Shown here: piece after piece, positions 1 to 13,075 of the stretch
How positions within the stretch are numbered: the first letter of the stretch is position 1
How the letters are laid out: every line of letters starts with the position of its first letter
Source: Kitagawia praeruptora
Lineage: Eukaryota; Streptophyta; Magnoliopsida; Apiales; Apiaceae
Length of the DNA stretch: 64,000 bases
Assembly: GCA_037693485.1 (NCBI GenBank)
Contig: CM075353.1
Coordinates: 1,374,001 to 1,438,000, forward strand
Reading direction: 5' to 3'
Notes under the pieces: generated by a model
Databases searched by the model: none
What the model was told of the DNA's origin: nothing
Seen by the model: the letters and a program-made list of their open reading frames with translations, nothing else
Position numbers and translations under genes: made by a program

Positions 1-684
1 ATTTTAATTATTTGAGGATTTGTAGAAATTACTTGATTAATATATAAAATCAAGAATTTGAGGTTTTACTAAAACAATAGTGTTTGTAGTATTTTTATAA
101 AGCCCTGTAAATTGTGAATTATGAATCACAATTATTATTTTTATGATTTGTTTTTATAAATTATTAATATTTGTAAAATGCATATCAATTTAGAAAATTG
201 AGATTTAATTCTAATTCTTTCTCCAAAAGTCTTTAAAAATATTATAGTATTTAATTATGCTAGAAATTTTATTTTTACAAATTAGATTTATTTACTCCAA
301 ATATTATTTAAGGTGTGTAGTATTTAATTGTATTGCTTTATATGTTATTGGGCTTGAGCCCATTAGGGTTAAAACACACACAACAGATACATATACACAC
401 AAAACACACACAACGCCGCACAAGAAAAACCATCGGGGGAGGGGGAGAGAAAATCAGCGGGGAGAAAGAATTGGGGGTTTAAATTATGTATGTATGTATA
501 AATCGTGTGTGTGTGTATAAACTGGAGTGTGTGTGTCGTGAAGAAGAAATGGGGGAAGGGGATAGGCGACTGGTGGCTGTGCAGTGGCGGCGGCGAGGCG
601 GCGGGCAGCTGTGCTGCGGTGGTGATGGCGTGAGGAAGACAGACTGATGGTGTTGGAGGGAGGCTGCTGTGCAGGTTGTGCATT

Positions 685-687
<3 letters not shown>

Positions 688-724
<37 letters not shown>
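688..724. repeat. (AG)n microsatellite in the 5' LTR
   Basis: A 37-bp uninterrupted AG run. The matching site in the 3' LTR (8386-8414) is 29 bp, so the two LTRs have diverged by repeat-number change since insertion. Confidence 0.95.
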
Positions 725-727
<3 letters not shown>

Positions 728-1430
728 GGGGAGATTGAATTTCCGGTGGTTTGATTTTCGGGCGAGTCGAATCGGAATCGGAATGGTATAATTTCGCATT
801 TTATTTATTTTAATTTTCGTATTGCATTAGTTGTAAATTTTGATATAAATTAATGGTTGTAATTTAATTAGTTTTAAATTGTGGTAATTTAATTCATTTT
901 AAATTGTGAGATTATTGTGGTAATTAGTTAGTTTAAATTGCGAGGTTAATTATGGTGGTTTAATTAGTTTAAATGGAAAGCTTAATGTGGTAATGAGTAT
1001 AATTAGACTAAAATTGTAAGATTATGATTATTGGTTGAATTTCCGATATTTAATTCGGAAGGTATGTTTGTAATTATAATTGTTGAGTTTAATTATGAGT
1101 CCGATTAAAGGTTCGGGTTAGTGATTGTTAATTGTTAAATTGCTAATTGTTAATTGTTAGTGAGTAATTATTAATTGTCGGATAATATATTTGGGTTAGT
1201 TGTCAAGTAATTGTTAAGTGCTAATTGCTAATTGTTAGTTTCCAATTGAAATTGTTAAGTGCTAAGTGCTAAGTGCTAATTGTTATCGCCATATAATGTA
1301 GTCATAAGAGTTGGATAACTTGTAAATGTCTAGGTGCTAGATGGTATGAATCAAGTTATAGTATATGTTGATAGTATAAGTGCCAACTACGTGGTGTTGG
1401 CTTAAATGTGGATAAACTTAGTTTACTTTC

Positions 1431-1550
1431 CTTATGTGCTAGTTGCCGCATGTCTGGGCGGGTACTTTTCCTTATGTGCTAGTTGCCGCATGTCTGGGCG
1501 GGTACTTTTCCTTATGTGCTAGTTGCCGCCTGTCTGGGCGGTTACTTTTC
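1431..1550. repeat. 40-bp tandem repeat, three copies
   Basis: Three head-to-tail units of exactly 40 bp start at 1431, 1471 and 1511, each opening with CTTATGTGCTAGTTGCCGC. The third has two substitutions that are absent from the matching array in the other LTR. Confidence 0.95.
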
Positions 1551-3792
1551 TTACTTGTTTACTTTGCTGCAAGTTGAGGCAGCTTTTATTTTATCAAAGC
1601 AGGGTTGTAAATTGTTTTGTTTGGCATGGAGGGGCTGAGCCCATAGTCCGATAAACGAATACTACATGCCGAAATTTTCTAAAAATCCCCTGCATTTTAA
1701 TTTATTTAACTTATTTGATTTCAAGGGTTAAAGGTATGATTTGGGTGTTAACTGTTTATGTGTATATGTGTTAAGTGAATTAATTCGAGGATTAATTGTG
1801 TTTTGAGGATTAGCTATTAATCAAGTTTTGTCGTAGAAGGTCAATGGCATTATAAATGTATAGGTTAAGTGAAGTTGATTAAATGGTGGTATAGGGTTGT
1901 GATATGTTGGTACTAGGAAATGTTCACTTTATATAAGGGGACATCCATAGTTTGACTTTATGTGACTTAGTGGTAATTCCGAGTGGTGTCTACTCGAGAT
2001 ACGAGGGGGGACTGACACGTACTCGTAACTATTTCAGTACCATTAGGGCATAACCGAGTTGGAATGACGTGCATCAAAAAGGGAAGATCGAGGCGCCGTA
2101 TAAAGAAAGGTAAGCTACCTCCAGGGAATTGCTTGGACGAAGTGCGAAAGGTTTATTCGCGGTTTCTATTTTCTGCTAAGGACCAGAGGCAAGTTTACTA
2201 TGCATACTCTATTGTTCAGAGTATATTTATTTTAAATATATGAAATGTGTTAAATAAGTTTTCAATCCATAATCGCGAGTTTTTCCAACCTTGTACTTCT
2301 TCTCCCAAATCATAGTATTCCTTGCTTTGTCAACAATATTAAATCCTGCTCGTGCAATAACCAAAACCCCATGGCTTATAATACTGCTGATGGGCAGTGA
2401 TATTTTTATGGCTCTATATCTTGATTTATACGGTATATATATATATCTATAAACTTTTCGTACTAGGGAAGTGGACTATATGTTATGAGGTTTATATTTA
2501 TGTATCGGAATAAGAAAGGCTCCGAGGGTAGAGCGTGTATTGAGTTTTAGAACTTAGCCGCGTGTTGGGGCTATTTCGTATTGTATGTTTTCGAAAACCC
2601 GGGCAAAGCTTTTAAAAATAATTTCGCAATAATTAACCTAAAAGCAACATCACCAATAAACCAGTGTTTATTTAATTAATAGATGCTCCTGAAAGCATTT
2701 ACTAATTAAATAAACCTCATTCGCCTAATTAAATTTATTTAATTAGATGAATATCATTTTCAAAACGCTTTCTTAAAATCACTTTGTCCCGGAGAAATAA
2801 TAAAACAATTTAATGGAGTGATTCTATCTAGTATATTATTTATCGGAGATAGTTTATTTTCAATACGGATTAAAGATATTCCAATGGTTATAAATTTGTT
2901 ACTTTCAGCTTAAAACAGCTAGATTGATATCGATATATGTTATTTGAATGCTTATTTAATTCGATGAATATTAATTATAATATTCATTAAGAAACAAAAA
3001 AAAAAGGGGAAGAGAAGAAGGATTTTCATGCTTATTAATTATTTCTTATTGACCGAGAGTCAGTAGTAGTTATTTGATAAAGTGGCTAAAGTTTGGAGAC
3101 TGCTGGAGAGATTGTGTCTTGATTTTTATTAGAACCATTCCAAGAGTTGTATTTGGGTGTTTTGAGGTTATTAAATATTCCAGTATTAGTAGTAAATATT
3201 ATTTGAATATTACTTAATAAATGAATGTTAATTTGAGTATTCTTTTAAAAAGGGATTATTGAATATTTATTATTTGTTACATAGTAGTCAAATATTTATT
3301 AAATACTCTAAGTGTTTTGAAGGTTATAAAACACTATTTAAAGATTGTCTAAGGACTTTCATAGTCATTTAAAATATTATATTTTGAATCTATCTAGGTA
3401 AGTTACTTTTCAAGAACTTATATATATATGGAATTACCCTGTTGTGGTTACAAGCTTTATGCGTACCATTTTCCATGTGTGATCACAAAATCCTGTGTCG
3501 AGATTGATGTCGGTACAAGTGTATATCTATACTTGAACTTTTTTGAACTCAAAACATTTTCGAAAACCCCCGGTCAAGTTTTACTCTCTTGCTCGTTTTT
3601 CAAGAAATTATCGGTCGACTGAAGTCGAACTTCAACTACTCAAGTTTTCTATCAAAATGATTTTGATAAGAAAAGAAAAAGGGGACTCTGGCAGGTGTGG
3701 GAATCGTTGACGAACGATTCCCGGGATGTGTAAGCGGCCGTGAGCCAGGCGGTCCATCAATTATTATTCCGGCCCAGGTGTTGCCGAAGGAT

Positions 3793-3876
3793 GATTACGG
3801 ATGTAGTTTTCATCGAGGGTGATTACGGATGTAGTTTTCACCCAGGGATAGTTACGGATGTAGTTTCTATCCTTCT
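3793..3876. repeat. 28-bp tandem repeat, three copies
   Basis: Units built on GATTACGGATGTAGTTTTCA start at 3793, 3821 and about 3849, the last degenerate. The same array is present at 17638-17721 in the 3' LTR, so it predates insertion. Confidence 0.85.
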
Positions 3877-5131
3877 ACCGGTAGAGAAGACCCGCGGATT
3901 ATTGGACTTGGATGTGGCGACTGATCATCGTCAATCCTTGTCAGGTTTTTATGTTTTCTTTAAGTCCCATCCTCCACTTTGGAAAAATACTCAAACACTG
4001 CTTCTTAGGCCTAAGTGCCAAGTAGCCGATAGTGTTGTTTTCAATTTTAAAAGATGATGAATTCATGCAGTATCTAGAACTGCAAGATTATTCTAACAAT
4101 AATGGCACGTGCTTGTGCACTTTTGCAATTATTCAAAAGATGAAAGATGGTTCAGCGGTTATTGATGTTAAATCCCAAATGTTTTGCTTCAAGAGCTTTG
4201 ACTCTCTTCCTATCAGTTATTTCTGAGTTTAACTTATCAAGTGGTAACGAACTTATATCCTGTACAAAATCTTGAACTGAAGGGTGTTTTGATGATAATG
4301 ATATACTCATGTGTATATACTTACAAACTTGAGGAGTATTAAAAAGGGAACTTTATAATGGTTTGGTTTATGAAGGGTGGTAATAACTATCTTAGCAGCA
4401 TATTGAACTGCATATTTTGAAAAGCTCCCTATGAGACTATCAATACTATGAGGTATGGTATGTGGATAAGGTATGAGGATTACTATTGTTGACATGAACT
4501 TACTTTATTTATCTAATGTTACTCGAAATGTCATATATCCCCTACTGAGGTTTCATTGTTGTAAATATTTTTAAATTGTTATTAAGTATCGTTATATTTC
4601 GAAAACTCCATGTGTATATTGATATATATTGTTGTGCTCTATTAATACTTGCTGGGCAATTCTTTCGCTCATACTTGCTTGTTTTAAATATTAACCTTTC
4701 AGAGGAAGGTAGATGATTGAGGCTTATCTGCATGGCTCAGGAGAAGCAGGCAGTGTGCCCTTGTGAAGATGATATGATCCAGAACATAGATAGTTGGAGT
4801 AAGTAATATATAAGTGTATTGATGTGTAATATATATTACCTTGTATTGAGTAGTACTAGTTGCTGGTGTACTTCCCAACGAAGCTATACTAGTAGTATAA
4901 GATTTGTAAGACATAGTGCGATGTAATTAAATGGATGTAATAAAGATGTAAAGATTTTAGTTCTTGTTTCTAGCCCTATGACCTAAAAGATGCTTGGTGG
5001 TTGGGGTCGCAGAGTTATATTTCAGTTTTAATGATTACAGATGGTTTAATGTTGTTAAACAGGTAATTTGATGTTAAGGATTTCCGCGTGACGACCAAAT
5101 CCCTGACCCCGGATTTGGGGCGTTACAGAAA

Positions 5132-5143
5132 TGGTATCAGAGC
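5132..5143 (+). other. Primer-binding site (initiator Met-tRNA type)
   Basis: TGGTATCAGAGC starts five bases after the LTR end at 5127. This is the standard plant PBS complementary to the 3' end of initiator methionine tRNA. It fixes the LTR boundary and the plus-strand orientation. The chromovirus at 48690 has the same spacing and the same first eleven bases. Confidence 0.93.
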
Positions 5144-6168
5144 TAAGGTTATAGTAAACTAGAAACGAGAGTGAGTAGGAGTGGATATAGTTATGTGAGA
5201 ACGTCAGAACTCATGTAGAGTTCATGTTGGACTATTGGATATAGTACCAATGATTAAGATAAGATTTTGAGGAATATGTGGAGATAGACGTCACTTCTTG
5301 TGGTGATGAACGTCTGCTAAAGAACTCTTAGAGACAAGTGTTGGTTGGCAGGGGCATAGAGCGCCCGAGGCCTAAATTTAAGATGATTTTAGGGGATTTA
5401 TGGAGGCAGTTATGTATTCCCCGAACTATAAGGAATTTCAATATGATGGTGAATGATAGAAAGATGACATCTAGTATTGTGGCAAGGATGTGCCGAGATT
5501 ATACTCGTACTGTTAAAATCCCAAAAAGGGAATAAAACAAGATCACTATGAAAGGTCATCAGTCGAAGTTGCGGGTATTTAAAACCCTCTCGAGCTTGAT
5601 AGAGTTTAAGGTAATATTATGAATGGATTGGTGGATAGACACCGATTGTCTCAAAATTATAGAAGTAAAAAGGGTGAAGATGAGATTGATCAATAAAGAT
5701 GAAATGTTTTAAGAATCAAGACGGACTGAGAAAGTCTGAGAGAGACTAGTACGAAGGTTGTTATGCCGAAAAGGGAAAAGCTTAAGTAGCACATGGAATT
5801 GTCATGAGGACAGGAACATGTGGTATAAATACGGTTATAATGGTGACTGGATCTAAGTATGTATTTCCAGCAATGTTCCGGAATATCGCCCATTCGACAC
5901 GTGGAATTCGTCGTTGCTAGGGGCGACACCGGTATCGAAGCCTTCTCAAAGAATAGAATGCTTGCGTGAGATGCTTGCGCCGAGTCGAATAGAACTCCTT
6001 AATATCGTAAAATGCCGATGGTTGAATCTCTAGCGACTATTACGAGTCGACGATGACGTCGGTTATCGAGCACCTTAGGGTGTGCGTGGAAAAGAAGAGC
6101 GCTACAATCGAACAATTATCCATCAGAGGAGCCGACATGAAAGGCATCCGTGGAGACCTTGGCATTAC

Positions 6169-6345
6169 CCTCCCCAATTATGAATCATTTTGATTACTTC
6201 CCCAGTCTGAATTATTTGATATCTCCCCATTTGTAACTTATGTTTATTATCTCCCCAATGTGAATTATTTGACACATCCCCGTGCATAAATTATTTGGAT
6301 TACCTCCCTAATCTATGACCTATCTTGACATCTCTCCAAGAGAGA
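6169..6345. repeat. Degenerate ~27-bp repeats with a CTCCCC core
   Basis: CTCCCC-like cores followed by AATTATTTGA-like stretches recur near 6170, 6198, 6223, 6252, 6277, 6304 and 6332, a period of about 27 bases. The array lies in the non-coding interior and is clearly diverged. A role in RNA packaging or dimerisation is possible but not shown by anything here. Confidence 0.7.
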
Positions 6346-7410
6346 ATTTTGATAAAGAATATACTCCCTCTTCGAAGTTGTTCTTCAATACTCGTGTTAA
6401 ACCATATTTAATTTCGATTGTGCCAGAAGCTGTCATTATTCCTACCTTCAGATTTCTGAAGCCCTATCGATTGATGATATTTAAATTCCCACTTTTCTTC
6501 GAATATTGGATAATCCTATGGTGCTATAGCACCACTTGCTTGTTGTATACCAGTATCTTTCTGGTTATCCTTTTCCTTGGAAATTGCACCTTGGAATCTG
6601 ATCAATTTTAATCCAGGGTGTCCACTTGAGAATTATTTGTCGAAAGACGATAATTATTGTCTTCACTTCGAATTGCTTTCATACTTCTCAGCTTCCACTG
6701 AGACGAACAACCCTATACTTATAGGGGACACAAGGGCTATCTGTCTGTGTGATAGAAGTCTGACGGGATGCCGTCACTTGTGAGTTGTGAAATACAAGAA
6801 GGCTAACTACCTTTAGTAATGTCTTAACTGAGACACGCAATGTGAGTTCTTATGATCATATTGATCTCTCAGTAAATTCTCTTATTTCAAACAAGGTTTA
6901 CTTTAATACTCATAACCTTATGATCATCAATGTGTGGCAATAGCCTTGATATGACAGCTATCTTTTCAAAGTTTCATAATTCTTATTATCTCTAATAAAT
7001 TTGAAGGGGATACCAACCAGGTCTGCCAAGTCATAAATTCGCTGATAGAAACTAGATTCGCAACGGAATCGCCAAGAGCAGGAGCGAATCCCAAGGCAAA
7101 TAGAATATCAGTGACGTATCAATAGAATTAGTGCATTCTCTCTCAAGAATGTCATGTTAATAGAGTCAGTGAACTCTCTCTCTCAAGGATAGTATGATAA
7201 TGGAAAGTTTGTCGAGATATATGTGTGAAAAGAATAACGTGGTAAGACTCAAGTGATAACTGTGTCAAATAGAGATCCTGTAGTTGGATTGAGGTTTCGG
7301 AGATGTGGTTTATGAATAGACACTCTCCGGTTTGGCAGAATAAATGTTGATGATGAAAGAGTTAAGGAATCCCAGTAGTGGCCTTAGCTGATTCCGTGGA
7401 CGGAATCCTT

Positions 7411-7425
7411 TTAAGGAGGGTAGAC
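7411..7425 (+). other. Polypurine tract before the 3' LTR
   Basis: TTAAGGAGGGTAGAC abuts the LTR start TGTAATAACCC at 7426. The polypurine tract primes plus-strand DNA synthesis in LTR retrotransposons. The chromovirus has nearly the same sequence at 59917-59931, including the preceding CGGAATCCTT. Confidence 0.88.
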
Positions 7426-8382
7426 TGTAATAACCCGAATTTTTCAAGAAAAGATTTTATTATTATTTCAATAATGTTAATGTTTTCCTAAAATGAGGAG
7501 GAATTTTTTTTTATTATTTACTTTATTATTCAATTATTTAATTATTTTCGGTTAAGTGGAACCGGGTCCCATTTTAAAATTTTATTGACCTAGTAGACAT
7601 CTCGAGTCAATAGTTTATTTGGGCAAAGATTTGATTTTGGAATGTGAAATTATTCAGTAAAGATTTTATTTTAAATTATTGAATAATTTAGAGATTTTAA
7701 AATCCTTAGAAAATGTTTATTTTAATTATTTGAGGATTTGTAGAAATTACTTGATTAATATATAAAATCAAGAATTTGAGGTTTTACTAAAACAATAGTG
7801 TTTGTAGTATTTTTATAAAGCCCTGTAAATTGTGAATTATGAATCACAATTATTATTTTTATGATTTGTTTTTATAAATTATTAATATTTGTAAAATGCA
7901 TATCAATTTAGAAAATTGAGATTTAATTCTAATTCTTTCTCCAAAAGTCTTTAAAAATATTATAGTATTTAATTATGCTAGAAATTTTATTTTTACAAAT
8001 TAGATTTATTTACTCCAAATATTATTTAAGGTGTGTAGTATTTAATTGTATTGCTTTATATGTTATTGGGCTTGAGCCCATTAGGGTTAAAACACACACA
8101 ATAGATACATATACACACACAACGCCGCACAAGAAAAACCATCGGGGGAGGGGGAGAGAAAATCAGCGGGGAGAAAGAATTGGGGGTTTAAATTATGTAT
8201 GTATGTATAAATCGTGTGTGTGTGTATAAACTGGAGTGTGTGTGTCGTGAGGAAGAAATGGGGGAAGGGGATAGGCGACTGGTGGCTGTGCAGTGGCGGC
8301 GGGCAGCTGTGCTGCGGTGGTGATGGCGTGAGGAAGACAGACTGATGGTGTTGGAGGGAGGCTGCTGTGCAGGTTGTGCAGT

Positions 8383-8417
<35 letters not shown>

Positions 8418-9077
8418 GGGGAGATTGAATTTTCGGTGGTTTGATTTTCGGGCGAGTCGAATCGGAATCGGAATGGTATAATTTCGCATTTTATTTATTT
8501 TAATTTTCGTATTGCATTAGTTGTAAATTTTGATATAAATTAATGGTTGTAATTTAATTAGTTTTAAATTGTGGTAATTAGTTAGTTTAAATTGCGAGGT
8601 TAATTATGGTGGTTTAATTGGTTTAAATGGAAAGCTTAATGTGGTAATGAGTATAATTAGACTAAAATTGTAAGATTATGATTATTGGTTGAATTTCCGA
8701 TATTTAATTCGGAAGGTATGTTTGTAATTATAATTATTGAGTTTAATTATGAGTCCGATTAAAGGTTCGGGTTAGTGATTGTTAATTGTTAAATTGCTAA
8801 TTGTTAATTGTTAGTGAGTAATTATTAATTGTCGGATAATATATTTGGGTTAGTTGTCAAGTAATTGTTAAGTGCTAATTGCTAATTGTTAGTTTCCAAT
8901 TGAAATTGTTAAGTGCTAAGTGCTAATTGTTATCGCCATATAATGTAGTCATAAGAGTTGGATAACTTGTAAATGTCTAGGTGCTAGATGGTATGAATCA
9001 AGTTATAGTATATGTTGATAGTATAAGTGCCAACTACGTGGTATTGGCTTAAATGTGGATAAACTTAGTTTACTTTC

Positions 9078-9197
9078 CTTATGTGCTAGTTGCCGCATGT
9101 CTGGGCGGGTACTTTTCCTTATGTGCTAGTTGCCGCATGTCTGGGCGGGTACTTTTCCTTATGTGCTAGTTGCCGCATGTCTGGGCGGGTACTTTTC
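9078..9197. repeat. 40-bp tandem repeat, three copies (3' LTR counterpart)
   Basis: This is the second-LTR counterpart of the array at 1431-1550. Units start at 9078, 9118 and 9158 and are essentially identical to each other. Copy number matches the first LTR. Confidence 0.95.
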
Positions 9198-10672
9198 TTA
9201 CTTGTTTACTTTGCTGCAAGTTGAGGCAGCTTTTATTTTATCAAAGCAGGGTTATAAATTGTTTTGTTTGGCATGGAGGGGCTGAGCCCATAGTCCGATA
9301 AACGAATACTACATGCCGAAATTTTCTAAAAATCCCCTGCATTTTAATTTATTTAACTTATTTGATTTCAAGGGTTAAAGGTATGATTTGGGTGTTAACT
9401 GTTTATGTGTATATGTGTTAAGTGAATTAATTCGAGGATTAATTGTGTTTTGAGGATTAGCTATTAATCAAGTTTTGTCGTAGAAGGTCAATGGCATTAT
9501 AAATGTATAGGTTAAGTGAAGTTGATTAAATGGTGGTATAGGGTTGTGATATGTTGGTACTAGGAAATGTTCACTTTATATAAGGGGACATCCATAGTTT
9601 GACTTTATGTGACTTAGTGGTAATTCCGAGTGGTGTCTACTCGAGATACGAGGGGGGACTGACACGTACTCGTAACTATTTCAGTACCATTAGGGCATAA
9701 CCGAGTTGGAATGACGTGCATCAAAAAGGGAAGATCGAGGCGCCGTATAAAGAAAGGTTAGCTACCTCCAGGGAATTGCTTGGACGAAGTGCGAAAGGTT
9801 TATTCGCGGTTTCTATTTTCTGCTAAGGACCAGAGGCAAGTTTACTATGCATACTCTATTGTTCAGAGTATATTTATTTTAAATATATGAAATGTGTTAA
9901 ATAAGTTTTCAATCCATAATCGCGAGTTTTTCTAACCTTGTACTTCTTCTCCCAAATCATAGTATTCCTTGCTTTGCCAATAATATTAAATCCTGCTCGT
10001 GCAATAACCAAAACCCCATGGCTTATAATACTGCTGATGGGCAGTGATATTTTTATGGCTCTATATCTTGATTTATACGGTATATATATATATATATCTA
10101 TAAACTTTTCGTACTAGGGAAGTGGACTATATGTTATGAGGTTTATATTTATGTATCAGAATAAGAAAGGCTCCGAGGGTAGAGCGTGTATTGAGTTTTA
10201 GAACTTAGCCGCGTGTTGGGGCTATTTCGTATTGTATGTTTTCGAAAACCCGGGCAAAGCTTTTAAAAATAATTTCGCAATAATTAACCTAAAGGCAACA
10301 TCACCAATAAACCATTGTTTATTTAATTAATAGATGCTCCTGAAAGCATTTACTAATTAAATAAACCTCATTCGCCTAATTAAATTTATTTAATTAGATG
10401 AATATCATTTTCAAAATGCTTTCTTAAAATCACTTTGTCCCGGAGAAATAATAAAACAATTTAATGGAGTGATTCTATCTAGTATATTATTTATCGGAGA
10501 TAGTTTATTTTCAATACGGATTAAAGATATTCCAATGGTTATAAATTGGTTACTTTCAGCTTAAAACAGCTAGATTGATATCGATATATGTTATTTGAAT
10601 GCTTATTTAATTCGATGAATATTAATTATAATATTCATTAAGAAACAAAAAAAAGGGAAGAGAAGAAGGATT

Positions 10673-11170
10673 CGCAACACCAAATATGGGCTGTTGCAAC
10701 ACCAAAAAAGTGTATCATTAGGCTCCAAAAGTGTTACAATAGATGTTTATGCAACACTTTTGCTAAAAGTCAGTGTTGCATTTGCCGGCGTGGCAACAGC
10801 CTTCTATAGCAACGCTTTTTGTGTTTATTGCAACGCTTTTCAAAGTATTACAAAAAGAGTTTGGTGTAGTTTGTTGTAACACTTTTTCATGTTTTAGCAA
10901 CATTTTGAATATGTTACAACAGACGAATGCAACACTTTTTTGCAACATTAATTGACTTAAAAATGTTACAAAGTGAGTTTATTGCAACATATTTTTGCAA
11001 CATTATTATGCATTTTGCAATACTTTTGGTTTTTTTGCAACATTTATATGCAACATTTTGGAACCTTTTGCAATACTTTTTGATATTTTTGCAACATTTC
11101 TCTGCAACATTTTAATTACTATTGTAATACTTTTAAATTTTATTGGCAACACTTTTTTGCAACATTTTTA
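10673..11170. repeat. Left subterminal repeats of the CACTA element
   Basis: Short motifs of the form TTGCAACACTTTT or GCAACATTT occur many times in both orientations through about 500 bp. Dense short subterminal repeats are where CACTA transposases bind in known elements. Short ORFs such as 10694-10879 are produced by this repetition and are not genes. Confidence 0.85.
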
Positions 11171-12217
11171 TTAGTTCACATTGCAATGTCCTGTTTGAAA
11201 TTTCATATATGAATATAGTTTTATTGGCAACATAAACATTGTACTACTTAGTCTAAAGTCGAAACATATGTCGACTTACATTACAATTCTACATTAAACT
11301 TGGTCTTTCTCAAAATACCAACCTACTACCAAAAGTGTACACATAGAAAATATAAGTAAAGTATTGCAAAGACTGCATCGACCTCCCTGTAGACTGCTGC
11401 TCTTGCACTGCTCTTGCAAAGACTGTTACACACTTTTCGCACAGCAATCATTCGTTGTGACTCTTCTTGCGCACTATGAGCCTGCCATAACATTTTAAAA
11501 TGAAGAATTTTATATCAAAAGGTGGCCTAAACTGGATTAACTTACATATTCAAAAGAAGGTCGGAATGTATTTCTATATCTTTGTTGAGGTTAAGTGCCT
11601 ATACTGCTAGTTTTATCTTGAAGCAATATCAGAAGCTTTAATGTCATTGATCACTAGTTACTAATAATATTACCCTACCATTTTATAATTCTGCCTCTTC
11701 AACCGTAATCTGACTTCACATTTACGAAGTAGCAACCAAAGGTGCATCAAATTAAAGCTAGATGAGGAATATGACATTCAAATTTCAAGGACATCACTTG
11801 CAATGTTCATAACTTTATGTACATTGTACAGGCTCCAACAGTGTAGAGAATGGCACCGATATGGACATAACAATCAAGAGCATGATAAAGATGAGTACTA
11901 GCATTTAGTATGTATGACAGAAACTGAAACTAGATCTTCCAATATGACAATATGCATCTTAGTTACCGTCAAGTCTAAACATTGACTATTTTCTAAAATC
12001 AGCGGTAGTAAAAGTTGTATTGCTAAACTTTCTCTGTTACTGCTCTACTCTTACCAGAGCTAGAATTAGTGTGCTGAGGATCAACAGACAACTTTTGACA
12101 TTCATTATTATGACCTATGCGCCAGTGAGCAGCCTGTGTAAAGCATTAATTACAGAACCTAATAAGACAACTGCCAATAATATATATAATAATGAGAGAT
12201 AATTTGACTTAAATAAC

Positions 12218-12306
12218 CTGATGCTTCTCAGAACAGTAACGTGCACTTTTGCAATTGCCACAAACACTGCATCCTTTCCAGGTCCCGCACCAACTGCGTT
12301 ATGCAG
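12218..12306 (-). other. Possible captured exon remnant of an unrecognised gene
   Basis: Read on the minus strand, an open 89-bp stretch is bounded by an acceptor-like ATAG and a donor-like GTTATTT, and would encode a peptide containing GAGPGKDAVFVAIAK. It does not fit the missing C-terminus of the epimerase. A second open stretch lies at about 11334-11489, also on the minus strand. Both may come from another gene picked up by the CACTA element. The evidence is weak: splice-like edges and an open frame only. Confidence 0.25.
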
Positions 12307-13075
12307 CTATAACAAGAAGGAATACCAAAAATATCACAAGGATGCATTTTAAATGCTACAACAGAAGGAATAGTCAGGATGCAGATTCTTTTCTATGACA
12401 TAAAATGCATCATCAGATGCAATTACCCTTTTTTCAATTAGATAAAGCTATTAACCTTTGTTAGTATAACATTAGTATCGATTTCTTTTCCATGTAGTGA
12501 CCAAAAAAAGTAACAGAAGCGGTACTGGCGATAAGTCTGTCATGAGTATCGATTTCTTTTCAATTAGAAATGCAGAAGTCTGTCACTCCTTTGCATTTGC
12601 AAGTACAGCACGTACCTTTGAACTTTGAACTTCCTGTGAATGAAACCAGAGGTATACGTACCTTTGAGGAGATGCTTATGGAGACTTAGATTCAATAAAT
12701 GTAATCAAGGTTATTGCACGCCCGTTGAGAAGCAAAATCAAGAAACTAATTTTAATCAAGAAACTTCTAGTATCAATTATCATTAATAGAATAATCAAAA
12801 ACATTATCTCCCTGAGCTAAAAAGCCTAAAGTTTCAGTAGTAAATATAAAAATCCACTCGCACTTAATAATGTAACTGAAATCACACCTAGGTGTAGTGT
12901 AAACCCTTAAAATTTTGATCACATGACAACATTTATCATCCAACAGTATAGTCTTAATATATCGTTGATTTGTTGTACATGCAACTCAATAGCTCATAAT
13001 AGTCTCAGTTTCAACGATAGAGAAAGGAAATCATTTTGAAATTATGCTGAAATGTTACAACAGCTGTCTACTTAC

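Larger units (their letters stand above)
1..5127 (+). mobile_element. 5' LTR of a non-autonomous, giant-LTR retrotransposon (left end outside window)
   Basis: Bases 1-5127 are repeated almost exactly from 7719 to 18972 once the CACTA insertion there is removed, so this is the upstream LTR of a pair. It ends with TTACA at 5127, mirroring the TGTAA that opens the second LTR at 7426, and is followed directly by a tRNA primer-binding site. By alignment about 290 bases lie left of the window, giving an LTR near 5.4 kb, far longer than the few hundred bases to 2 kb usual in plants. Short ORFs inside, such as 3740-4057, recur at the same place in the second LTR and resemble no known protein. They look like by-products of LTR identity. 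Confidence 0.9.
5128..7425 (+). mobile_element. Non-coding interior of the giant-LTR element
   Basis: This 2.3-kb stretch between the two LTRs holds a PBS at the left and a polypurine tract at the right. No gag, protease, reverse transcriptase or integrase motif is visible on either strand; the longest ORFs (5338-5535, 6315-6611, 6577-6783) resemble nothing I know. Long LTRs around a short conserved non-coding interior match the LARD class (large retrotransposon derivatives). Mobilisation would need proteins supplied by another element. Confidence 0.85.

Noticed and set aside
369..799. Minus-strand ORFs across the AG microsatellite (and 8193-8489)
   Set aside because: They are low-complexity Ser/Leu and Pro-rich frames created by the AG repeat and GC-rich flank inside an LTR, with length differing between the two LTRs.
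1431..1550. CRISPR-like array
   Set aside because: The 40-bp units are directly adjacent with no variable spacers, and the context is a plant LTR.
3740..4057. 105-codon ORF conserved in two places (also 17585-17902)
   Set aside because: Both copies lie at the same position in the paired LTRs, so identity reflects duplication at insertion and not selection. The frame runs through a 28-bp tandem repeat.
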